In this document: positions 18,799 to 27,753 of the stretch, one piece after another | Numbering within the stretch: the stretch's first letter is position 1 | Layout: every line of letters starts with the position of its first letter | Assembly (NCBI GenBank): GCA_027068915.1 | Contig: JAMOLT010000010.1 | Span: 310,001-374,000, forward strand | Source: Sedimenticola sp. | GTDB lineage: Bacteria > Pseudomonadota > Gammaproteobacteria > Chromatiales > Chromatiaceae | Length of the DNA: 64,000 nt | Reading direction: 5' to 3' | Notes under the pieces: generated by a model | What the model saw: only the letters and a program-made list of their open reading frames with translations | Told to the model about the DNA's origin: nothing | The model's database searches: none | Translations under genes and position numbers: made by a program

Positions 18799-20028
18799 CT
18801 AAAAATTTCCCTGGAACCAGCTTTTCATCCGCTCCCAGGTTGCCCGTAGTGCGCCCTTGTTCTCGTGAGGCACATTGATTGAACTGTTTTGCTGTCCGAA
18901 CAACAGCAAACCAACACCTGTCGCATGGATGGGGTTGCGCACCACATCCACCAGACCGGTTACATACTGGGGCACCCCGAGGCGCACCGGCATGTGGAAT
19001 ACTTCTTCGGCCAGATCCACCAGCCCTTCCATTTTCGAACTGCCACCGGTAAGCACGATGCCACCAGCGACTAGGTGTTCGAACCCGGAGCGACGCAGCT
19101 CTTCATGTACCAGGGTGAGCAGCTCTTCGTAACGAGGCTCGACCACTTCCGCCAGGGTCTGGCGGGACATGCGCCGCGGGGCGCGGTCGCCGATGCTTGG
19201 CACCTCGATGGTTTCATCCGCCGAAGGAAGCTTGCTCAGGGCGCAGGCATATTTCAGCTTGATCTCCTCCGCAAAATGGGTGGGCGTACGCAGGGCCACT
19301 GCAATATCGTTGGTCACCTGATCGCCGGCGATGGGGATCACCGCGGTGTGACGAATGGAGCCGCCGGTAAACACGGCGATATCCGTGGTGCCACCGCCAA
19401 TATCCACCAGACACACCCCCAGATCCTTTTCTTCCTCATCCAGCACCGAATGGCTGGAGGCAATCTGCTCCAGGATCAGATCCTGCACCTCCAGTCCACA
19501 GCGGCGCACACATTTGATAATGTTCTGCGCCGCACTGACCGCACCGGTAACCATGTGCACCTGGGCCTCCAGGCGCACACCACACATGCCCACGGGCTCG
19601 TGGATGCCTTCCTGGTTGTCGATGATGAATTCCTGGGGAAGGATGTGCAGAATGCGCTGATCCGCCGGAATGGGCACCGCCCGCGCCGCATCGATGACGC
19701 GCTCCACGTCACTGGCGGTAACTTCGCCATCATTGATGCCCACGATGCCATGGGAGTTGAGGCTGGATACATGACTGCCAGCAATGCCTGCATAGACGGA
19801 TTCAATCTCCACGCCGGACATCAGCTCCGCCTCTTCCACCGCCCGTTGTATGGACTGCACCGTGGATTCGATATTGACCACCACGCCTTTTTTCAGGCCA
19901 TGGGAGGGGTTGCTGCCGATGCCGATGATTTCGATTTCATCGTCTTCCGTCACTTCCCCGACAATGGCCACCACCTTGGAAGTGCCGATATCCAGACCCA
20001 CAATAATTTTCTTGCCAGACTTTCTCAT
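18799..20028 (-). CDS. ftsA: FtsA, actin-like Z-ring membrane tether
   Basis: FtsA is an actin-family ATPase that anchors FtsZ to the membrane. The 409-residue product starts KKIIVGLDIGTSKVVAIVGE (phosphate-1 loop). It contains the FtsA-specific 1C domain (about 85-165) and the second nucleotide loops VDIGGGTTDIAVF and LTGGSSKMEG. It ends in an amphipathic membrane-targeting helix (WERMKSWFQGNF). The ATG at 20028 overlaps the ftsQ stop as ATGA and is preceded by a purine-rich ribosome site (AGAGGAAAAAGG). Confidence 0.97.
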   Translation of the reverse strand: MRKSGKKIIVGLDIGTSKVVAIVGEVTEDDEIEIIGIGSNPSHGLKKGVVVNIESTVQSIQRAVEEAELMSGVEIESVYAGIAGSHVSSLNSHGIVGINDGEVTASDVERVIDAARAVPIPADQRILHILPQEFIIDNQEGIHEPVGMCGVRLEAQVHMVTGAVSAAQNIIKCVRRCGLEVQDLILEQIASSHSVLDEEEKDLGVCLVDIGGGTTDIAVFTGGSIRHTAVIPIAGDQVTNDIAVALRTPTHFAEEIKLKYACALSKLPSADETIEVPSIGDRAPRRMSRQTLAEVVEPRYEELLTLVHEELRRSGFEHLVAGGIVLTGGSSKMEGLVDLAEEVFHMPVRLGVPQYVTGLVDVVRNPIHATGVGLLLFGQQNSSINVPHENKGALRATWERMKSWFQGNF

Positions 20029-20756
20029 CAGCCTTTTTCCTCTTCCCGCCAACTCACGGCAAAGCCCTGTTCATAACGCAAATCCACACGCAAGGGCTTT
20101 CGCTGTGCCTGCTCCAGCACGGCATACACGCCCAGCAGGCGTTTTATTCGCTTGTCCATCTGTTCCTTGCCCACCACGATAGTTGTTCCATTTGTCAGTT
20201 TCAGCCGCCATTCGCCACGCTTGTCCAGATCCACTTCACGAATGGACATCCCGTACTGACGGAACATCTTTTGCCCGGTGATAAAGAAATCCAGCATCAG
20301 CGATGCCTTGTCCTCATCTCCGTTGAAACGCAGAGGCAGCTGTTTATCTGGTTTTTGTTGCGGACGAAATACTTCACCATTGGCATTCAGCAAGGCGTCT
20401 TCGCCCCAGCTTGCAATTGGCGTCTGCTCTACCACCTCCACCACCAGTTTGTCCGGCCAGACTCTCGTGACCTTCGCTTCCGCTACCCAGGCAGCACTCA
20501 GGGCAGCTGCCCGCAACTTGCGCAAATCAACGCTGAAAAAGCCACCATCAATCGCTTTGAGCAAAGCCTGCTGCAGACTGACCTTGTCCAGGTTGCGGAA
20601 TTCATTCTTGATCTGGATGCTGCGAACCGGCATTACTTGGGGATTCATCAGATAACCAGCCAGAACATAAAACCCTGCAACACTCGTCACCGCAAAACCC
20701 GCCAGCACCCACAGACGCCAGCGCCGGGCCAGGACATTTGTCTTTTTCCCCTTCAC
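20028..20756 (-). CDS. ftsQ: FtsQ, divisome membrane protein
   Basis: FtsQ is a bitopic divisome protein linking FtsB/FtsL to the cytoplasmic ring. The product has a basic cytoplasmic N-terminus and one membrane helix (about 14-35). A POTRA domain follows (VRSIQIKNEFRNLDKVSLQQAL), then the beta domain with the VTRVWPDKLVVEVVEQTPIASW segment. I chose the GTG at 20756 (242 residues). It overlaps the ddl stop as GTGA and has GGAGAG six bases upstream. An ATG at 20780 is possible but has no ribosome site. Confidence 0.93.
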   Translation of the reverse strand: MKGKKTNVLARRWRLWVLAGFAVTSVAGFYVLAGYLMNPQVMPVRSIQIKNEFRNLDKVSLQQALLKAIDGGFFSVDLRKLRAAALSAAWVAEAKVTRVWPDKLVVEVVEQTPIASWGEDALLNANGEVFRPQQKPDKQLPLRFNGDEDKASLMLDFFITGQKMFRQYGMSIREVDLDKRGEWRLKLTNGTTIVVGKEQMDKRIKRLLGVYAVLEQAQRKPLRVDLRYEQGFAVSWREEEKG

Positions 20757-21682
20757 TGGCTGCTCTCCAGAGAACCGCATAAAATGCGCCACACCAGCTC
20801 GGGGAAGTCCATCCCCGCCGCTGCCGCTGCCATGGGAACCAGGCTGTGATCTGTCATTCCCGGCACCGTATTGACCTCCACCAGCCAGGCTTTCCCCCGG
20901 GCATCCACCATGAAGTCCACGCGCCCCCAACCCGTCGCCCCGACTGCATGAAACGCCTGTAGGGCCAGTTGCCGCATGGCATCTTCTGCAGCCACCGACA
21001 GGCCGCTGGGAATAAAATAACCGGTAGTATCTGTTTCATATTTGGCTGCGTAGTCATAGATTTCATGGGGCGTTTCCAGGCGGATCACGGGCAAAGCCGC
21101 ACCATCGAGAACCGTGACTGTATATTCCTTGCCTGCTATCCAGCGCTCTGCCAACACTTCGGAATCAAACTGGTACGCAAGCTCCCAGGCTTGCTGCAGG
21201 GCGGCGGCATTCTCCACTTTGCTGATGCCGATGCTGGAACCCTCGTGCACCGGCTTGACCATAAGCGGAAATCCCAGGGTTTGCGCAGCAGATTCGAGAT
21301 CTTCTTCACCACCAATACGCATATACTCCGGCGTGGGCAGCCCCATGCCTGACCACAGCTGCTTGCTGCGCATCTTGTCCATGGCCAGAGCCGAGCCCAG
21401 CACGCCGGTACCGGTATAGGGCAGGCCCAGCGTTTCCAGTACGCCCTGAATCACGCCATCTTCCCCACCACGACCGTGCAGCATGACAAATGCCCGGTCG
21501 AAACTACCCGCCTTGAGCACTTCACAAATGTCCCTGCCTACATCAACACCATGGGCATCCACCCCTTTGTCCTGCAAACCAGCCAGCACCGCGGCGCCGC
21601 TTATGAGGGACACAGGCCTTTCTGCAGACCAGCCCCCCATGAGCACCGCAACCTTGCCAAAATCTGTTGCCTGGACACTCAT
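20753..21682 (-). CDS. ddl: Ddl, D-alanine-D-alanine ligase
   Basis: Ddl joins two D-alanines with ATP to make the dipeptide used by MurF. The 309-residue product carries the ATP-grasp features of DdlB: KVAVLMGGWSAERPVSLISG, HGRGGEDGVIQGVLE, KPVHEGSSIGISKV, the AERWIAGKEYTVTVLDG strand, and GWGRVDFMVD followed by VEVNTVPGMTDHSLVP at the magnesium site. Start and stop both overlap neighbours (murB, ftsQ) by four bases, indicating coupled translation. Confidence 0.97.
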   Translation of the reverse strand: MSVQATDFGKVAVLMGGWSAERPVSLISGAAVLAGLQDKGVDAHGVDVGRDICEVLKAGSFDRAFVMLHGRGGEDGVIQGVLETLGLPYTGTGVLGSALAMDKMRSKQLWSGMGLPTPEYMRIGGEEDLESAAQTLGFPLMVKPVHEGSSIGISKVENAAALQQAWELAYQFDSEVLAERWIAGKEYTVTVLDGAALPVIRLETPHEIYDYAAKYETDTTGYFIPSGLSVAAEDAMRQLALQAFHAVGATGWGRVDFMVDARGKAWLVEVNTVPGMTDHSLVPMAAAAAGMDFPELVWRILCGSLESSQ

Positions 21683-22578
21683 GCAGGCTCACCCACAATA
21701 TGCACTTCGGTCTGCAAGCAGGTTCCTGCGTGCTGTTCTACCGTTTGCTGCACATGCCGGATCAACCCTTCTATATCCGCCGCTGTGGCAACACCCGTAT
21801 TGACGATGAAATTGGCATGCTTTTCCGATACCCTAGCGCCGCCAAGCTGAAATCCCTTCAATCCTGCCGCCTCGATCAGGCGCGCTGCATGATCTCCCGG
21901 CGGGTTGCGAAAGGTCGAGCCAGCACTGGGCTGCCCTACGGGCTGGGTGGCATTGCGCTGCACCAGCAGGCGCTGCACCTCCAACCGTTCCGCCTCTGCA
22001 TCACCGGGCTCCAGTTGCAGCTCACACCCGACAAACCATTCCTCTTTCGGGGCTTCCACTTCACGATACGCCACCTTGTATTCCAGGGAAGTACGCCGGT
22101 GTACGACTCCCTGGCGATCAATGGTCTGGACGTTGATCACCCGCTGCCAGGTCTCACCACCAAAGGCACCGGCATTCATCGCCAAGGCTCCACCCATGGT
22201 GCCGGGAATACCGGCAAGAAACGCCGCTCCACATAGACCGGCGCGGGCGGCATGTCTCGCCACCAGGGCGCTGGGCGTACCGGCGCCAACCCGCAAGCGG
22301 CTGCTGGCAATGGTTTCGATTTCATTCAGCCGCCCACAGACGGCGATCACCGTTCCGGCGAAGCCACCATCGCGCACCAGCAAATTGCTGCCTAGCCCCA
22401 ACCACAAGATCTGCTCTCCGGCAGGCAGCGATCGCAGAAAATCCGACAAATCCGCCACATCCGCCGGCTGAAAGTAATAGCGCGCCGGGCCGCCAACACG
22501 CCAGGTGGTATGTTTGGCCATCGATTCATCAAAAAGTAGCATCGTATGGTGACGCGTTACTTCAACGCTGCTCCTCAT
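21679..22578 (-). CDS. murB: MurB, UDP-N-acetylenolpyruvoylglucosamine reductase
   Basis: MurB is the FAD enzyme that reduces UDP-GlcNAc-enolpyruvate to UDP-MurNAc. The 299-residue product (type IIa layout, without the type I loop) shows KHTTWRVGGPARY and WLGLGSNLLVRDGGF for FAD binding. GIPGTMGGALAMNAGAFGGE and QPSAGSTFRNPPGDHAARLIE, with the catalytic serine, follow. The ATG at 22578 is fixed by a strong GGAGG seven bases upstream. The 5' end overlaps a small ORF that joins it to murC. Confidence 0.96.
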   Translation of the reverse strand: MRSSVEVTRHHTMLLFDESMAKHTTWRVGGPARYYFQPADVADLSDFLRSLPAGEQILWLGLGSNLLVRDGGFAGTVIAVCGRLNEIETIASSRLRVGAGTPSALVARHAARAGLCGAAFLAGIPGTMGGALAMNAGAFGGETWQRVINVQTIDRQGVVHRRTSLEYKVAYREVEAPKEEWFVGCELQLEPGDAEAERLEVQRLLVQRNATQPVGQPSAGSTFRNPPGDHAARLIEAAGLKGFQLGGARVSEKHANFIVNTGVATAADIEGLIRHVQQTVEQHAGTCLQTEVHIVGEPA

Positions 22579-22732
22579 GGGTTTTCCTCCTTTTCTCCAC
22601 AACAACAGGCTTTGCAGGGTTCAACTGCCTGGCAGCCACCACATCTTTCAAAGCCAGATTTCCCAGCTGGCGGGCAGCCAGCGATTCACCACATCCCATG
22701 TGCAAATACCTGATCATGCTCTGCTGTTTCAT
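22562..22732 (-). CDS. Unrecognised small ORF coupled between murC and murB
   Basis: This 56-residue ORF fills the only sizeable gap inside the mur-fts run. Its ATG overlaps the murC stop as ATGA, and GGAGG lies 10 bases upstream of that ATG inside murC. Its own TGA lies 17 bases inside murB. Every other junction here is overlapped in the same way, so translation is likely. The product begins MKQQSMIRYLHMGCGESLAA, has one cysteine, no membrane helix and a strongly basic tail (EKRRKTHEEQR). I recognise no family. Its role could be structural (keeping ribosomes running into murB) or a genuine small protein. Confidence 0.6.
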   Translation of the reverse strand: MKQQSMIRYLHMGCGESLAARQLGNLALKDVVAARQLNPAKPVVVEKRRKTHEEQR

Positions 22733-24168
22733 TTGCACCATTCCTCCGACAGCCTGGCTGCCATCTGTCCAATATCTCCCGCTCCCATCATGAGCACGAT
22801 GTCATTGGCCTGCACCACGCTCTTGAGCACCTCCGGCAGCTCTGGTAAATCACTGACAAATACCGGATCGGCCTGCCCCCGGGCGCGAATGGCCCGGCTC
22901 AAAGCCCGGCCATCAGCATCCGGCAGCGGCTTCTCGCCTGCGGCGTATACCTCTGTCAGCACCAGCACGTCCGCCTCGGACAAAACCTGCACGAAATCTT
23001 CAAACGCATCATGGGTGCGCGTATAGCGATGCGGCTGAAACACCAGCACCAGACGCCGCGACTGCCAGCCTTCCTGCACGGCACTGATGGTTGCCGCTAT
23101 TTCCCTGGGATGGTGGCCATAGTCGTCCACCAGCATGAAGCTGCCGCCACCAAAATCGCAGTGTTCATGCACCTGGAAGCGGCGGTCAATACCGGCAAAA
23201 CCTGCCAGCGCCTTGTGTATGACATCTGTACTCACCCCCATTTCCAGCGCCACTGCTATTGCAGCCAGGGCATTCATGACATTGTGTTTGCCCGGCAGGT
23301 TAAGGCTCACATCAAAAGCCTTCCGGCCTTTCATCTGCACCTGAAAATGGCTGGTCTGACGGTCATAGCGAATATTGACCGCACGCAAGTCCGCTTCTTC
23401 CCGGGTGCCATAGCTAAGCACCTGGCGGGTCACTCTGGGCAACAGTTTCCGCACCTCGGCATCGTCGATGCACAAAATGGCCAACCCATAGAAAGGCAGG
23501 TGATGGAGAAACTCGACGAAGGCATCCTGCAAACGGCTGAAATCTCCGCCATAGGTTCCCATGTGGTCTCTGTCCACATTGGTCACTACCGCCATCATGG
23601 GCAGCAGGTACAGAAACGAGGCATCGCTCTCATCCGCCTCGGCGACCAGGATCTCCCCCGTGCCCAGCCGGGCGTAACTGCCCGCGGCATTGAGTTGTCC
23701 ACCAATGACGAAAGTCGGATCCATATCCGCTTCTATCAGCAGCGTTGCGGCAAGACTGGTGGTGGTGGTTTTGCCATGGGTTCCGGCAATGGCGATGCCA
23801 TAGCGAAAGCGCATGATTTCCGCCAGCATCTCCGCCCGGGGCACCACCGGAACACGGGCTGCCCTGGCGGCTATGACCTCCGGGTTTTCATCGGTCACCG
23901 CACTGGAGATGATGACTGCATCCACCCCCCGGATGTTTTCTTCTGCATGTCCCAGGTAAATTACCGCTCCCTGCTCCTGCAAGCGCCTGGTTGCCGCATT
24001 TTCCGCCAGATCCGACCCGCTGATCTGATATCCGAGATTGAGCATCACCTGGGCGATACCGTTCATGCCGGAGCCACCAATGCCCACGAAATGCAAATGG
24101 CGCATGCGCCCCATGGCTTCCGCAGCATGGATTCTCGGCATCGCATTGATGTTCTGGATATCGGTCAC
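22729..24168 (-). CDS. murC: MurC, UDP-N-acetylmuramate-L-alanine ligase
   Basis: MurC adds L-alanine to UDP-MurNAc, the first amino acid of the stem peptide. The 479 residues show the Mur-ligase plan: the N-terminal nucleotide-sugar domain (HLHFVGIGGSGMNGIAQVM), the ATP loop GTHGKTTTTSLAATLL near residue 120, and EADESDASFLYL. The central NALAAIAVALEMG block and C-terminal DDYGHHPREIAATI and FQPHRYTRTHD follow. Its start overlaps the murG stop as ATGA. Confidence 0.97.
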   Translation of the reverse strand: MTDIQNINAMPRIHAAEAMGRMRHLHFVGIGGSGMNGIAQVMLNLGYQISGSDLAENAATRRLQEQGAVIYLGHAEENIRGVDAVIISSAVTDENPEVIAARAARVPVVPRAEMLAEIMRFRYGIAIAGTHGKTTTTSLAATLLIEADMDPTFVIGGQLNAAGSYARLGTGEILVAEADESDASFLYLLPMMAVVTNVDRDHMGTYGGDFSRLQDAFVEFLHHLPFYGLAILCIDDAEVRKLLPRVTRQVLSYGTREEADLRAVNIRYDRQTSHFQVQMKGRKAFDVSLNLPGKHNVMNALAAIAVALEMGVSTDVIHKALAGFAGIDRRFQVHEHCDFGGGSFMLVDDYGHHPREIAATISAVQEGWQSRRLVLVFQPHRYTRTHDAFEDFVQVLSEADVLVLTEVYAAGEKPLPDADGRALSRAIRARGQADPVFVSDLPELPEVLKSVVQANDIVLMMGAGDIGQMAARLSEEWCK

Positions 24169-25232
24169 GATTTCACCTGCGCTTCACAGCAGTCTGCTAC
24201 CGTGTGGGCGGCATCCGGCCTAGCCAGTGTTCTGGCCGCCAGCGCCATGCCCAGCAGCTTTTCCCTGTCTCCCAGCAATAGCTGCAACTGCCGCGCCAGC
24301 CCATCCTCAGTCAATTCCGACTGCGGCAGCAGCACAGCCGCGCTGCCATCCACCAGATATCGGGCATTGCAGGTCTGGTGATCATCCACGGCATGAGGAT
24401 AGGGCACCAGTACAGAAGCCACGCCCACGGCCGCCAGCTCGGAGACGGTCAGAGCACCGGCGCGACAAATCACCAAATCCGCCCAGGCGAGGGCTGCGGC
24501 CATATCTTCGATAAATTCCGTGACTTCCGCCCAGGGCTGCTGCGCATACAATTCCCGCGTGGCCTCCGCCTTGCCGCGCCCAGCCTGATGACGGACAGCC
24601 AGAGGCTGCTGCAGTTGCCTCAGCGCCGGCGGCACCTGTTGGTTCAGGGCCAGGGCACCCAGGGAGCCGCCGATAACCAGCACTCTGGCCGTCTGGTCGC
24701 GATTACGCATGCGCGCTGCCGGTTCGGCCACGGCCGTAATGTCCGCACGTAGCGGGTTGCCAGTGAGCACCGCGCCGACGGCTTCCGGGAAACTACCCGG
24801 AAAGGCCTGCAACACCTGCGTGGCAATCTTTGCCAACCAGCGATTGGTCAGTCCGGGAATGGTGTTCTGTTCATGGATCACCAGGGGGATGCCCAACAGC
24901 TTGCTGACCAATCCGCCAGGGCCGGTAACGAAACCACCCATGCCCAATACCAGCTGCGGCCTGGTGTGGCGCAGAATCTTCCCTGCCTGAGCCATGGCCT
25001 TGAGCAGGCGGAACGGAGCCAGCAGCAAGCCACCCATGCCCTGTCCACGCAACCTGTAGGCGGAAATGGTTTCCAGGGGAAAGCCGTAATCCGGTACGGT
25101 GCGGGACTCGAAACTGTCTGGCGTTCCCATCCAGCTGACCTCCCAACCACGGGCCCGCATTTCCTGCGCCACCGCCAGAGCCGGGAAGACATGTCCACCG
25201 GTGCCGCCTGCCAGAATGGTTATGCGCGCCAC
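24165..25232 (-). CDS. murG: MurG, lipid II synthase (GlcNAc transferase)
   Basis: MurG transfers GlcNAc from UDP-GlcNAc to lipid I at the cytoplasmic membrane face. The 355 residues contain the GT-B motifs ILAGGTGGHVFPALAVA at the N-terminus, GMGGFVTGPGG, HEQNTIPGLTNR, VIGGSLGALALN and the donor-binding CRAGALTVSELAAVG. Length equals that of E. coli MurG. It overlaps ftsW by 13 bases and murC by four. Confidence 0.97.
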   Translation of the reverse strand: MARITILAGGTGGHVFPALAVAQEMRARGWEVSWMGTPDSFESRTVPDYGFPLETISAYRLRGQGMGGLLLAPFRLLKAMAQAGKILRHTRPQLVLGMGGFVTGPGGLVSKLLGIPLVIHEQNTIPGLTNRWLAKIATQVLQAFPGSFPEAVGAVLTGNPLRADITAVAEPAARMRNRDQTARVLVIGGSLGALALNQQVPPALRQLQQPLAVRHQAGRGKAEATRELYAQQPWAEVTEFIEDMAAALAWADLVICRAGALTVSELAAVGVASVLVPYPHAVDDHQTCNARYLVDGSAAVLLPQSELTEDGLARQLQLLLGDREKLLGMALAARTLARPDAAHTVADCCEAQVKS

Positions 25233-26389
25233 GGCATGCCTCCCGCACGTTCATCCCCGGTGCGGTTTTCCCAATGGATGCGCAGCAACACGGCAACGGC
25301 CACGCAACTGATAATCATGCTGTTGCTACCGTAACTGACGAAGGGCAAGGTCAGCCCCTTGGTGGGCAGCAGGCCTACGTTCACGCCAATATTGATGAAC
25401 GCCTGCAGCCCCAGCCACAAGCCTATGCCATAAGAAACATAAGCAGAAAAACGACGTTGCCGGGATTCTGCAGCGGCGCCAATGCTGAATGCCCGCCATA
25501 CCAGAATGCTGAACAAGGCGATCACGGCAAGGGTGCCTGCCAGGCCAAATTCCTCGCCAATCACCGCCATGATGAAATCCGTGTGTGCTTCCGGCAGATA
25601 GAATTGCTTCTGGATGCCGTTGCCCAGGCCGACGCCCGTCCATTCTCCCCGGCCAAAGGCAATCAGCGCCTGGGTAAGCTGATAACCGGAATTCAGGGGA
25701 TCCGCCCAGGGATTGAGAAAGGAAGTCACCCGCTCCAGGCGATAGGGCGAAGTCACCACCAGTGCCGCACCCCCGAGAATCGCCAGCAACAGCAACAGGC
25801 CAAATTGCCATAAGGGAGCGCCACCAAGGAACAGCAAGCCCAGTGCCGTGGCCAGCAGCACCACCGTAGTGCCGAAATCCGGCTGCGCCATGAGCAGAAT
25901 GACCGCCAGAGACAGCAGCAGCAACGGCTTGATCACGCCCCACACCGAATGCGCAACCTCGACCTGCCGCCGCACCAGATAACCGGCCATATAAAAAATC
26001 ATGAACAATTTCATGAACTCGGAGGTCTGCAGATTGAAAGATCCCAGCTCCACCCAGCGGGTTGCGCCATTTACGGTTTTGCCCAGGCCGGGAACCAGCA
26101 CCACCACCAGCAACACCAGTCCCAGAAAATACAACCAGGCACTGCCCCGCTCCCACCATTTTCCCGGAATCTGCAGAACCAGCAATGCCGCGGTCATGCC
26201 CAGGCTCAATGCGAGCATATGTTTGCCCAGATAGTGGAAGGAGTTTCCGCTGCCAGCGAGGTGCAGGGACGCCGAACTGACCATCACAATGCCCAATCCG
26301 ACAAGCGCAAGCACAGCCACCAGCAACACCCAGTCCACGGAGGGGACAGATGTCGACATCATGGTGCGGGGACGGGCTACTGCACTCAT
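25220..26389 (-). CDS. ftsW: FtsW, septal peptidoglycan glycosyltransferase
   Basis: FtsW is the SEDS-family polymerase that works with FtsI at the septum. The 389-residue product is very hydrophobic with about ten membrane helices and contains GATRWVELGSFNLQTSEFMKL, PDFGTTVVLLATAL, the HTDFIMAVIGEEFG segment, and the C-terminal GLLPTKGLTLPFVSYGSNS. The ATG at 26389 is preceded by AAGGAGG at eight bases and overlaps the murD stop as ATGA. An in-frame start seven codons earlier is less likely. Confidence 0.97.
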   Translation of the reverse strand: MSAVARPRTMMSTSVPSVDWVLLVAVLALVGLGIVMVSSASLHLAGSGNSFHYLGKHMLALSLGMTAALLVLQIPGKWWERGSAWLYFLGLVLLVVVLVPGLGKTVNGATRWVELGSFNLQTSEFMKLFMIFYMAGYLVRRQVEVAHSVWGVIKPLLLLSLAVILLMAQPDFGTTVVLLATALGLLFLGGAPLWQFGLLLLLAILGGAALVVTSPYRLERVTSFLNPWADPLNSGYQLTQALIAFGRGEWTGVGLGNGIQKQFYLPEAHTDFIMAVIGEEFGLAGTLAVIALFSILVWRAFSIGAAAESRQRRFSAYVSYGIGLWLGLQAFINIGVNVGLLPTKGLTLPFVSYGSNSMIISCVAVAVLLRIHWENRTGDERAGGMPWRA

Positions 26390-27753
26390 GAGCACAACCT
26401 CCTTGTGCATTCCCTAAAAACATTGCCGCGATGCTCGAACCCGTCAAACATATCGAAACTGGCGCAGGCCGGAGACAACAACACCCGGTCTCCCGGCAAC
26501 GCCAGTTCCGCCGCTTTGGCTACGGCTTCATCCATATCCACAGCATCAACGATGTTGATCCCGGTATTCAGCACTTGGCGGATCCGCTGGCGATCACGGC
26601 CAATCAACACCACCGCCCGGGCGGTGTCCTTGATTGTCTGCGCCAGGGCGGTGAAATCCGCCTGTTTGCAATCACCCCCGGCAATCAATACCGTGCAACT
26701 GCCATCTCCTTTATGCAACCCCCGCAGGGCGGCCACAGTTGCACCGGGATTGGTGGCCTTGGAATCGTTGTACCATTTCACGCCCGCACGGGTGCAGACA
26801 TACTCGGTGCGGTGCGCCAGACCAGGAAACGTCTGCAATACACCAAGCATGTCCGGCATGGGCAACTCCAATGCCGTCCCCATGGCCAGGGCCGCCAGCG
26901 CATTGGCCAGGTTGTGCTGCCCTGGCATCAGTAATTCTCTTGCAGGCAGCAAGTTCTTGCTCCCCTGGCACAGCCAGGTCTCCCCATCAATAGAACGGAC
27001 ACCGAAGCAGTCTGCATCCCGGGGCTCGCCCAGGGTAAAGAACAGGGCGTGGGCGGTACGCGACATGCTCATCACCCGGGAATCATCCAGGTTGTACACG
27101 CCGATTGCCGCCCGGGCATAGATCCGGGACTTGACCTGTGCATACTCATCCAGGCTGGAATAGCGATCCATATGGTCTGCGGAAATATTCAGCACCGCTG
27201 CCACTTCCGACACCAGATTCGCTGTGGTTTCCAACTGAAAGCTGGACAGTTCCAGCACATACAGTGCAGGCTCGTCTTCCAGCAAATCCAGTACCGGCTT
27301 GCCCAGATTGCCGCCGGTCACAGCACCCTTGCCCGCCGCCATGAGGCCGAGCAAGGTAGTGACCGTGCTTTTGCCGTTGGAGCCGGTGATTGCCGCCACC
27401 TTTCCCTGCACTTCCCTGGCGAACAACTCCACATCTCCCACCACGGACACGCCCTGCTGCAAGGCATGCTGGATTTCCGCTGTGGCCAGCGCGACACCGG
27501 GACTGACGACCAGCATGTCCACCCCGGCAAAGAGGCTGCGGTCGAACCCCCCCAGAAACAGCTCCACATCCGGCAGCTGACGGCGCAGCGCATCCAGACC
27601 CGGAGGCTGTTCACGGCTGTCGGCAACCAGCAATTGCGGCACCCCCAGACCATGCAGATAGCGCGCACAGGACAAACCGGTCACCCCCAGGCCCACAATC
27701 AGCACCCGCTCTGGCAAATCATCAATATGCAATGCTGTGGCCATATTCTTCAT
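26386..27753 (-). CDS. murD: MurD, UDP-MurNAc-L-Ala-D-glutamate ligase
   Basis: MurD adds D-glutamate to UDP-MurNAc-L-Ala. The 455-residue product has VLIVGLGVTGLSCARYL, SPGV, the ATP loop [16 protein letters not shown] near residue 117, LELSSFQLETT, NISADHMDRY and the NDSKATNPGATVAAL block. An in-frame GTG sits directly before the chosen ATG, and both overlap the mraY stop; the ATG is taken as the conventional choice. Confidence 0.96.
   Translation of the reverse strand: MKNMATALHIDDLPERVLIVGLGVTGLSCARYLHGLGVPQLLVADSREQPPGLDALRRQLPDVELFLGGFDRSLFAGVDMLVVSPGVALATAEIQHALQQGVSVVGDVELFAREVQGKVAAITGSNGKSTVTTLLGLMAAGKGAVTGGNLGKPVLDLLEDEPALYVLELSSFQLETTANLVSEVAAVLNISADHMDRYSSLDEYAQVKSRIYARAAIGVYNLDDSRVMSMSRTAHALFFTLGEPRDADCFGVRSIDGETWLCQGSKNLLPARELLMPGQHNLANALAALAMGTALELPMPDMLGVLQTFPGLAHRTEYVCTRAGVKWYNDSKATNPGATVAALRGLHKGDGSCTVLIAGGDCKQADFTALAQTIKDTARAVVLIGRDRQRIRQVLNTGINIVDAVDMDEAVAKAAELALPGDRVLLSPACASFDMFDGFEHRGNVFRECTRRLCS

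Noticed and set aside
23011-27121. Plus-strand frames of 390-456 codons opposite murC, ftsW and murD
   Set aside because: All are shadows of conserved genes with codon-driven composition; starts lack translation signals.
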